NCBI GenBank assembly: GCA_028751875.1
Contig: CM054153.1
Span: 15,147,960-15,211,959, forward strand
Direction of reading: 5' to 3'
Length of the DNA: 64,000 nucleotides
DNA from: Rapana venosa
Lineage: Eukaryota > Mollusca > Gastropoda > Neogastropoda > Muricidae
Shown here: in pieces, positions 52,836 through 64,000 of the stretch
How positions within the stretch are numbered: the stretch's first letter is position 1
Layout of the letters: each line of letters opens with the position of its first letter
The notes under the pieces: generated by a model
What the model was told of the DNA's origin: nothing
Database searches by the model: none
The model's input: only the letters and a program-made list of their open reading frames with translations
Position numbers and translations under genes: made by a program

Positions 52836-52989
52836 CTCCTTTCAGGTTCTACAAAGACTTAACAGCACAGCATGTCATGCCCCAAGTCGTAACAGTTCCT
52901 ACGAGAAAAGAAAAACCCCTCTCATAAGATCAGACCCACACCACGCTCTTTACCACCGGGCAGACTTGTCTAACGAGCCATGGTAGAAC

Positions 52990-53290
52990 CACTTCCATCA
53001 ATCTATATCGACAGGGTGACTTAACACAACCCGCTACCAGTATCGGGGGTCATCAGGGAGCCGAGCTAATGGCTTCCTACTACTACCTCATAGTCTTGTT
53101 GACTGACCACGGTTAGTGAACGGGGAAAAAGCCTCACAACTCCTGACCTCCCTGAAGCAGAAAAGAAAAACGCTTTGTGGGGAGCCAGTCAGGCCCAAGG
53201 TGCCGTATTCACCGAATGGCTGCTAACCCAATTTCTGACGCCACGGGATCGATTTTGTGTCAGGGTTCGGGTGGGTTTTTTGTTGTTGTG
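52990..53290. repeat. Unclassified dispersed repeat A, copy 5 (long)
   Basis: GAGCTAATGGCTTCCTACTA, GACTGACCACGGTTAGTGAA and, near the end, GGGATCGATTTTGTGTCAGG with TTCGGGTGGG match copy 2. Confidence 0.5.
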
Positions 53291-55261
53291 GCGGCTGGGA
53301 TTATGTTAATGGGTTTGTGGTATCAATTTCTGTTTCAAGACTGTTGACAGCTGACACTCTGCCAATATTTTTTGTTGAGGTTTGCAATATTACAGTTGGT
53401 CCTGGTCCTGTGAACTGCCATTGAAATGGTCTGGGTTTTGTGCTGTCTGCTCTGTGACGTGTTTACTGGTTTGATAGTAGTAACTAAAATGGGGGTCACT
53501 TGCTGGTGGTAATGTAATGGGATCTTGGCTCTCAGAGAGCCATTCACAACTAACGACAATCTGTTTTCACGCTGCTTTTCTATCTGATCTTTTTTCATGT
53601 TGACACAGAGAGCTATCCCTTAAAAAAAAAGACAACCAGTTTTCACATTGTTTTCTTGTTTATGTCTTTCATCTTCTTTCTTTCTATCCTCCGGACAGTA
53701 ACATAATTATATACAACCAACAGTGTCTGCAAAATTGCCTAGTCTGTAACCTGGACATCTAAAAATGGAAGAGACAAAGACTGAAGCACTGAAAAGAATA
53801 TTATTCTCAAATACCAGAGTTTGTTGGGTTGGTGGGTTTTTTTTTAGACTCTTTTCACATTTTCATGGAATTCTAAATTTGCCTTGGGGCTTTCTCATTC
53901 AGATTCTTGTTTACCAAATACAGGAAAATAATGAGTGCGCCTAACCATAACTGTTCCAGCAGGGAAATAAAATTATTCAGAACTGCCATAGCACTTTCAA
54001 CATAAAAAGGCTATACAAAATCCCCATATTATTTCCGATATGAAACAAAACTTCCCCTAATCAAAATCATCTCAGTTTTGTTTTGTTTTTGGGTTTTTTT
54101 GGTTACGACATATCATGAATCATGACAGAGCCAACTCTGTTTATCTTCATCACTAAGGTAGGTGACTTAGGCAATAATCTTCACGTGGCTGGTCATGAGT
54201 GTGTTAATAGCTTCCTACAACCACAGATCCTTTCATAATAGAAATGGTCTTGTTAAGACCTCACTCCTGTTGATTGAACAAGTGGAGTAATGGGGACAGA
54301 TAACCATAACTTTTTCATCATCCTGATTAAGAGAAAGCTTCGTGGCAAATCCGCCAGATTGACAACCTGATGTTATATTCATTATAGCTTGGAATGCTGA
54401 TTGTTGTGGTAGATGACTAATCCTGTATCAACACCCTTATAACATCTATAACTAGATCTAGAGTTTATACACGTTCATGCTTTTTCAAAAGCTTTTTTTT
54501 TATCAGGTCAGTTTCTCTGCAACTGATTTTCCTCCGAAACTCCTGTAATCGCCGAAGCTGAGTTAATGTAATTGTAAAGTCTGCAATGGTTTGCTGGATA
54601 TGTGTACCGTTTTAGTAACGATCTACATTTTCAGGCGTTTGCTTTGTCAAAGAATGCCTTGATTTGTTCTGGGGATGTAGCTAATGATTAGGATTGGTCG
54701 TGCTGAAACTAATCTCCGCTGTCTGAAACAAGCTTTCCTACTAACGCAGTTCAATATTTGTTGACATCTGAGCAACGATTAGCAGAAAATGTTGCGTCTT
54801 GATGTTTAGACGCACACGATACAGCCGAATGTGCTAACACAACCCAAGAGATCTTTATGAAAGACGGGCATTTGTTAAACCTGCCAGATCTAGATGATGT
54901 TAAGTAGTGACATAAAGTCGTCAAATAGTTTAGTTTCTTGCGGAAAATACCATCTCGTCATAGTTGCACATGACGTCTATCGCCTGCCTTAATTTTTGTT
55001 TCAAAAATGCTCCCCGCCTTACCGCTTTAAAACTGTATAAGATGTTTTCGACAGAAGTTTCATCACAAACTGCTTTAAAGTAGCAATGTATTGTGGATCA
55101 GCACACACAAGTGCTTCTACAGACCAATTAAAAGCACGGCTGAACGAAATTGATATCGTGTTAATTTTGTTTTAAATTGCAACTGCGTTGTACGGTCTTT
55201 CATCCATAATGGATGTCTCTAGCAGTACTTATTCCAAAACAATTTTCGATAATGAGCTACC
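53291..55261. other. Non-coding stretch with repeat A copy 6 at about 54140-54290
   Basis: TGGTCATGAGTGTGTTAATA followed by GCTTCCTACAACC belongs to repeat A. The rest is AT-rich with no recognised feature. Confidence 0.4.
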
Positions 55262-55403
55262 GTTTGCTCTTCTTCTTAGTCCTTATAGCTCCTAGCGGAG
55301 CATAGGGCCTCAACAGCATCCCTCCACCTTCTCCTGTCTCTGGCAAGGGACTTGGCCTCTTCCCATGTCAGGCTGGAGTCTCTCAGCTCACTATGCAGGA
55401 CCG
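55262..55403 (-). mobile_element. Non-LTR retrotransposon, extreme C-terminal fragment
   Basis: On the minus strand one frame reads LRDSSLTWEEAKSLARDRRR, then WRDAVEALCSARSYKD and a stop at 55276-55278. This matches the usual C-terminus of RTE/CR1-type LINE proteins (pattern W-x-x-A-x-x-x-A-x-D-R-x-x-W-R-x-x-V-x-A-L). Only the last 45 or so codons remain, so the clade cannot be fixed. It is distinct from the fragments at 23968 and 59715. Confidence 0.75.
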
Positions 55404-55647
55404 TTTGCTAGTTATGACTAATCTTATAAGCGACTAATATGAACAGAAAGCCGGGTAAAGAAAGAAATAAAGAAACAGGTCAAACAATGGCTGCATGATT
55501 TCACTGAGAAATGATACCATGACTTATTACAAGATCAGACAATTAAGACACTTCAATAAATTGTACCGTAGTCATAAAAATGTAATATTTTACCCGTAGC
55601 ATCATGGAAAGAACGTTTTACCACAACAGATACATATACGCAACGCG

Positions 55648-55687
55648 CACGCGCGCGCGCGCACACACACACACACACACACAAACT

Positions 55688-55722
<35 letters not shown>

Positions 55723-55739
55723 TTCCCTCCCTCCCTCTC
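55648..55739. repeat. GC/CA then CT microsatellite
   Basis: GCGC and (CA)n at 55648-55683, (CT)n and CCCT to 55739. Confidence 0.95.
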
Positions 55740-56269
55740 CCCACAACCATTATAGAAAGCAACGTTGCGATAACCTAGATTCACTTCAACATCCTCACAC
55801 ACAACACACAACACACAAGATGGAAGAAAATCTCAGGGCACACAAAATGACGTCATTACACCCCTGTTTCTTCCAAATGACGCCACATGGCTCATCCATC
55901 ACAGTGTTGACACTGCCGTTCTTTCCGTAGACCCAAATCAATGCGCAAGTATCCGTCGCACTGCACTGCGGCTCTGATATTAACGCACGGAGCTAACCGG
56001 GCTTGCTTTAATACTTATCGATCACTTCGGGTTAGACTGGTCTATCGATCTCTCTCTCTTTGTTAGGGCTGGTCTATCAATCATTTCAGGTATTTTGTGA
56101 CACTCAGCCCCTTTAACATAGAAATGTTTCACGCTTGTGGAGAAGTTTGGGTTTTTTTTAAACAAATGCCTGCGTTTTCATTATGTTTAAAGACGTGTAA
56201 AAATGTGTGCAAGCGTGTGTTACCACTCTCTCATCAATCAGGTCTCTGTCTCTCTCTTTCTCTCTTTCT
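55740..56269. other. Non-coding stretch
   Basis: No exon or repeat recognised apart from two short related segments near 56028-56048 and 56065-56090 (TAGACTGGTCTATCGATC and TAGGGCTGGTCTATCAATC). Confidence 0.4.
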
Positions 56270-56284
56270 CTCTCTCTCTCTGAA

Positions 56285-59040
<2,756 letters not shown>

Positions 59041-59714
59041 AATACCAGAAAAAATGAAATCCCCTCCTCAAGCAGCTACTGGTCAATTTTCATTTTAAGC
59101 GCAGCAAACATTTCAATATTTAAAAAAGAAACAGCTAAAATTTGGGGTTTGTTTCCTGCATTCACGTGCCCATAGCTATGGTAGCCAAGATAGTATCTTC
59201 AAACAACCCGCTCTGCATGTGTACCAGAAAAAATAAAGTCCCATAATATTTGGTAGTTATCGATTGGTTCTCTTTTTTTTTCAAGCGCGACAATTCAATT
59301 TTGAAAATTTAAAAAAATCGATTCAAGTTTTTTTCCTGTCTTCCCAGCAGGTATTTTCGTGTCTGGGAGATTCCATCACTACGGTCACCAGGATGTTCTC
59401 AAAAGAACCTGTTCTGCCTGTTTCGTTATCGACTTTTCCACAGCCAACCAGTCCCTCTGGGGATTTAGAAAGCCAAGTTTCTTCAGAAAAGCGGCGGCGG
59501 AAATTCGGTCATGAAATAATACTGAATCTTTGAGGTGGCCCCCCATCCAGCACAAACGACTGATTGCTTGCAGAGGTGAGAATGGGAAAGGAGCGGTGAA
59601 AATATTTGGGTTATTTGAAACACGCAATGACTGAATAATGAGCTGAAAGGCTGGATCACGTATTGCTACTGCGCACGTTTCTCAAGAATTAAACATATCG
59701 CTAGAAATTTGTGT

Positions 59715-60147
59715 GCGCATATGAATCGTGGACCATAACAGCAGACTTTGAAAGAGGGATACAGGCCATGGAGATAAGGTGCTTTTGCAAACTCCTTGGT
59801 ATCTCATACAGAGATTTCATCACTAATCTGGAAGTGAAAACCAGAACTAAAATCGCCACGGACCAAAAGAATTCATGACTTCAGTGAAAGAACGCAAACT
59901 AAAGCGGTACGGGCACGTCACACGAACATCTGGACTGGCCAAGATTGTCCTACAGGGAACAGTACAAGGAGGGAGACGAAGAGGCAGACAGAGGAAAAAC
60001 GATGGGGAGACAGATTAGAGAGTGGACTGGCCTTGGGTGGAACGATCTGCTACGGAGAGCAGACGACCGTGGGGAGTGGAGGAAGCTGGTTGCAAAATCT
60101 TTATTGGTGCCCCCAGGGTCCACGGAACTACGGGATAGGTGAGGGAA
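59715..60147 (+). mobile_element. RTE-like LINE, C-terminal fragment inserted in the tandem array
   Basis: The frame reads ESWTITADFERGIQAMEIRC, then KLLGISYRDFITNLEV, with a frameshift to KRYGHVTRTSGLAKIVLQGT. RGRQRKNDGE follows, then REWTGLGWNDLLRRADDRGE with WRKLVAKSLLVPPG and a stop near 60142. The series of motifs is the C-terminal connection and tail of RTE-like LINEs. The array unit resumes just after it at GTATTGCTACAAAAAC. Confidence 0.85.
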
Positions 60148-60354
60148 GAAGTATTGCTACAAAAACATCATGCGTAAAATATTAATGGTGTCTGTGTGAG
60201 CATGGGGCTGACCATGCATACATACAAATATGGCAAAAGAAGAAAAACAGTGCATATGTCTTTGATAAAACATCCACATTCACTACCATCATGACAGAAA
60301 CGACAAAACAAACAAGCCCAAAACAAAACATTGAAACAAGAACAAACAACCTGA

Positions 60355-60376
60355 AGGGGGGGGGGGGGGGGGGGGA
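60355..60376. repeat. Poly-G tract
   Basis: About 20 G in a row. Confidence 0.95.
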
Positions 60377-62379
60377 ACTCCACCCTAAACCAATTAAACA
60401 AATGTAAAATGTTCATCAGAACAAACGTTGTGGCATTAGAGATGGCAAATCAATGGAGTTACACATTTTCTATCTTTTTTTGTGCTGGTATCATGAGTCC
60501 AAAGTGTGAGTTTTCGTCACCATGGATACAAGCAGTCCTCAAACTCACCATGACAACAAAGAATATGAATACTTTATGATCTCAAACCAGAGAAATTTAT
60601 GTAGGTTATAAGCAAAGGGACACATGAAATAAACAAAACAAAAACCCTGTCACCTACACCCTTTAAAAAAAATTTTTAATCCTTTCCTGCCAAAATTTTT
60701 TGTTTAAGGCAAGAAACAATTCAGTCTTTAAAGGAACAGCCATACAACAGACGGGTCAATTTTCTCTCCTACCTTGTTGACAACAGCGTGTCCAAAAAAT
60801 GCGTGTTGGTTACCATAGACACCAGAATATTCTCCAAGGAACCCAGAGCACACTTCTTTATCGACATTTTCAAAAGCCAAGCACTCCTCCAGGATATTTC
60901 AGAACACCAAGGGTTTTTCTTTTCTTTTCTTTTCTTTTCTTTTCCGAAAAGTGGACGAAATTTTGCCAGATAATAATTCGCAACATCTGAGATGCCACGG
61001 CTAGGACAACAAAAGACGGCCAAGTGGGGGCAGACAACGAAAACGGAACAGAGAAAGGACTGGGTTATCAGACACGTGGAGTAGCTCTACAAGGGCTCCA
61101 AAGCTTTTCAAGCATCAATATTGGGGCGAACTGTTAGAGGATGAACCATGAAATATGGCGTTTACAGAAAATATCGTGCATCGATTATTGAAGGGGTAAG
61201 ATGGAAAGTGTGTGTTAAGAGGGAAAACAATGTACAGTCTTGCATTTAAATTCCCCATTTCCACAAAAAACAAGGAGCGAAAAAGATCACTCATAAAAAA
61301 AAGAGTTTGCATTAAAAAAAATTCACAACACACACAAGCAAGGAAACAAACAAACAAACACACTTGCCCTCTTAAAAAAAACACACAAATAAACCCTTAC
61401 CCTCTAGTAAACAAAATTTCATTTTCAGTAGGTTGGTCTAATCCGAAAGAAACAGTAACACAGCACACTTACAATTTTATCCCCTACACACTTGGCAATA
61501 TATGCCCAAAGAATGCCTATTAGTCACCACAGATACCAGGAATTCTCAAAGGAACATTTCCTCATAGGTTTTTCAGAACCTTATCAGTCCCCAGGAAAAC
61601 CCAGAGCAGCAAGTTTCTTTAGTAAAGCCGAGGAAAAATGGTCCAGAATAATTCTGAACCTTCGCGTTACCACAGTCAGGACAATGGACGATTGACAGGA
61701 GAGATGGAAATGGAAAATGGAAAACGAACGGTGAAAGGAGATGGTTATTAGAAACACGCAGTAACTGCATCTTGGTCCCAAAATTTCATCGAATATCAAT
61801 ACTGGCGCGAATCGTTAGAGAATTAAACATGAAATATTTGCTACAAAAGTATCAAGCTGTGCATCAAGTATTGAAGATGAAGAAGAAAACGAGCGAGATG
61901 GAAAGAGTGTATTTGGGGAGAACACAGAAGAAGGAAAACAACGTACAGACTTGTATCAATTTCACCATGACAACAACAAAAAAGAACAAACAAATCACCC
62001 ACGTTCTCTAAAAACAACAAAATACTAGCGATGAAAAAGGATTTTAAAAAACAACAAACAAACAAAAATCATACCCATCCTTTAGAAAAACCTTCCAAGC
62101 AAACAACCTTTTTTTTTTCTTTTTCAGCACAATGATAAATTTATTCTGAAAGGGACAACACTATAGTAGACGTGCACGGTTTCCCCCTCTATCCAGTTGG
62201 CATTGTGTGTCCAAAGAATGCATTTCAGTGGACAAAGACACCAGGGCATTTTCAAAGGAACCCATTGTGCGCATTATTTTCTTTCTTGACTTTTCCACAG
62301 CTAAGCTGTCTCCAGGGAATTTCTGAACGTCAAGTTTCTTTTTAAAAAAAAAACCCGGAGGAAACAATGTCACAAAAAT

Positions 62380-62795
62380 ATAGAGCTTTGAGTTCGCGAT
62401 CTGACTACCCTGGTTCAAGCCATCACCGAGGCACCCGCTCGAGATGTTCCCCCTAGAGTTAATATAGATACTGACTCTACTCCCCACAACAAAGTCCTTA
62501 CCAAGAGACTATAAACTGAGGTCCTGACTGCGAACGTACGCAAAACGCCTTGCGCACACATTAAAAAACCGTTCTGCCTTTGGGAAGGGAAGGCCATTGC
62601 GCGTCGGTGAGAATGGAATTTAAAATATTTGTTTTAAAAACTGCAAAGAAAAAAAATCAAAAACATGCACAGTGGCGTCGTGTTTAGACATCTTCCCCGA
62701 AGTCGGAATGCAGCTACCTTAATGGTGGGCAAAAAACGGTCACATACGCAAAAAATATCACCATTGGAGAACAACAGAGCTGTAGCCGACGAAGA
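62380..62795 (+). mobile_element. tRNA-derived SINE, near full length
   Basis: TAGAGCTTTGAGTTCGCGAT (A-box region), CCTGGTTCAAGCC (B box), ATAGATACTGACTCTACTCC, AGAGACTATAAACTGAGGTC, CGCCTTGCGCACACATT, CCGAAGTCGGAATGCAGCTA and the end CAGAGCTGTAGCCGACGAAG. The layout matches 52231-52609 block by block. It is inserted in the last unit of the tandem array. Confidence 0.85.
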
Positions 62796-62872
62796 ATTTT
62801 TTTTTTTGAAGTTTTACGCATGCTACTGTTTTTGCCTATGATTAAAGTATAGCCGCATTCTGACTTCGGGGG
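62796..62872 (-). mobile_element. SINE 3' portion, tail to tail with the previous SINE
   Basis: Minus strand: CCGAAGTCAGAATGCGGCTA, then GCATGCGTAAAACTTC and an A-run (T-run 62798-62807 on the plus strand). Confidence 0.75.
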
Positions 62873-63137
62873 GAAAATAACTGTGAACCCTCGCGGTACC
62901 CCATCCAGAACAACGAGTGATTGGCAGGAGGGATGGAAATGAAAGGTGAAAGGATCTGGTTATCGGAAACACGCAATAAATGCATAACGGCACCCTGGCT
63001 TAATCAATTATCGATACTGGTCCGAATTCATTCAGGTATTAAACATGGAGCATTGTGACAAATGTATCGTGAACATGTTATATAGTTTGCAAGGGGCCGG
63101 GTCTTGAGCTAGCATGCTATCTTTTTCTTTTAAGCTA

Positions 63138-63225
<88 letters not shown>
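63138..63225. repeat. (CT)n microsatellite
   Basis: About 88 bp of nearly perfect (CT)n. Confidence 0.97.
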
Positions 63226-63229
<4 letters not shown>

Positions 63230-63857
63230 GCGTGCACCTGTGTGTTTGTGTGTGTGTGTCCGCGCGCATATCGGGTAACATGTTCGCACTGCATGCATGG
63301 CAGAAATGGAAACATAAAACTTTTTTTCTTCTCCTGGAACAAAACACAGTATAGGCTTCATAAAAAAGAAATCTTGTCATGCACTGCATTTCTCATCTTT
63401 TGTCTTTAAACCTTTCATATCGACATAGTCAAATTGTTTATGCTAACGCTTTAAAGACATTCTGGACACGATCTAAGACGAACATCCCGCACACAGTGTT
63501 GGACTGGCTGAACATTGAAAAAAACCTTGCAAAATTAATTTTCATGAGGCGCGATCTACTTCCCTGGGACTCCCCAACTGGCTTGCCCGATTATTCTGGC
63601 GGCGTTGGTATTATCTTGGTAATGTCTACAGTTGGAGGCAGTGAGAGAGGGCTTTCCGACAAATTCTGCACAAATCCTGGAGCATAGATCTGCATGTATA
63701 TGAAAGGTTTTGTAGGTGTATCCATTATGGGGCAAAGGTAGATAGGGGAAAAAAAAGCATGCGTTGCTGTTCTACTGCCTTTTAGAAGTAAAGTTTTATT
63801 AATTGATAAATCTGTTGTTTAACTGGACATCTCTCTCTCTCTCTCTTTCTCTCTCTC
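63226..63857. other. Non-coding stretch with one unassigned open frame
   Basis: A 102-codon plus-strand frame at 63379-63687 (middle part TNIPHTVLDWLNIEKNLAKL) has no recognised motif and no splice context. It is noted but not accepted as a gene. Confidence 0.3.
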
Positions 63858-63890
63858 GATCGATCGATCGATATCGCGCGCGCGCAGACA

Positions 63891-63931
<41 letters not shown>
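63858..63931. repeat. GATC, GC and (CA)n microsatellite
   Basis: GATC repeats 63858-63873, GCGCGCG near 63876-63886, then (CA)n. Confidence 0.95.
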
Positions 63932-63933
<2 letters not shown>

Positions 63934-64000
63934 ACTCAAGTCCTTCGGATGAGACTATCAACCGAGGCCCCGTGTTCGAACGCATGCAGAACATCTTGCG
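63934..64000 (+). mobile_element. tRNA-derived SINE central part, cut by window end
   Basis: CAAGTCCTTCGGATGAGACT, ATCAACCGAGGCCCCGTG, CGCATGCAGAACATCTTGCG. It is close to 51034-51100. The head is replaced by (CA)n. Confidence 0.8.

Larger units (their letters stand above)
59041..63090. repeat. Eroded tandem array, unit about 0.7 kb, with inserted retroposons
   Basis: A block with CACCAGGATGTTCTCAAAAG-like, TTATCGACTTTTCCACAGCC-like, AAGCCAAGTTTCTTCAGAAA-like, GAAACACGCAATAA-like and ATTAAACATGAAATATTTGC-like segments recurs in order. The first marker lies at about 59388, 60824, 61539 and 62242, giving spacings near 715 and 703 bp for the last three. An earlier partial unit starts at 59042. 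The second spacing is lengthened by the LINE at 59715-60147, and the last unit is split by SINEs at 62380-62872. The units share no intact open frame. It is called a decayed satellite-like array; a multi-copy transposon fragment is the alternative. Confidence 0.75.

Noticed and set aside
63379..63687. 102-codon plus-strand frame
   Set aside because: No recognised motif, no splice signals at useful places and no second exon; chance cannot be excluded.

Overview
This 64 kb window is eukaryotic DNA from an invertebrate, most probably a marine gastropod mollusc. The evidence is a multi-exon gene with GT-AG introns, several degenerate non-LTR retrotransposon families, many tRNA-derived SINE copies and very dense microsatellites (CT, CA, GA, poly-C). 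The taxon is inferred from repeat style and from the potassium channel's resemblance to invertebrate TWK-type channels; no species is claimed.

Only one protein-coding gene is well supported: a two-pore-domain potassium (K2P) channel on the minus strand, in three coding exons. Exon 1 is 35544-35966, exon 2 is 13553-13822 and exon 3 is 10407-11038, separated by introns of about 21.7 kb and 2.5 kb. Together they encode about 441 residues with TM1-P1-TM2, a long cytoplasmic loop (basic, then polyQ, Ser/Thr-rich and acidic) and TM3-P2-TM4. Both splice junctions are phase 1, and the first splits the first Gly codon of the P1 filter TIGYG. As written, exon 1 carries a one-base frameshift at 35640-35642 (a G run one base short on the coding strand). 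It is either a sequencing indel or a real lesion.

Layout. 0.8-1.8 kb: a decayed RTE-like LINE. 2-10 kb: non-coding, with an inverted repeat (2.64-2.73 kb) and a minisatellite with higher-order structure (5.54-6.00 kb). 10.4-36 kb: the K2P gene. Intron 2 holds a LINE 3' end lying about 20 nt from the exon 3 acceptor; intron 1 is filled with microsatellites, SINEs and LINE fragments. Both introns begin with G-rich tracts on the transcript strand. 36-42 kb: non-coding, with SINEs. 42.6-54.3 kb: diverged copies of two unclassified repeat families. 55.3 and 56.3-57.4 kb: LINE fragments. 59.0-63.1 kb: an eroded tandem array of about 0.7 kb units, broken up by an RTE-like LINE and SINEs. 63.1-64 kb: microsatellites and a SINE cut by the window end.

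There is no operon or gene cluster. Apart from the channel, the window is mainly a record of retrotransposition. At least five kinds of retroposon 3' end are visible, each with its own short tandem tail; one carries a small stem-loop with a compensatory base change. Most long open frames are by-products of microsatellites and were left out.
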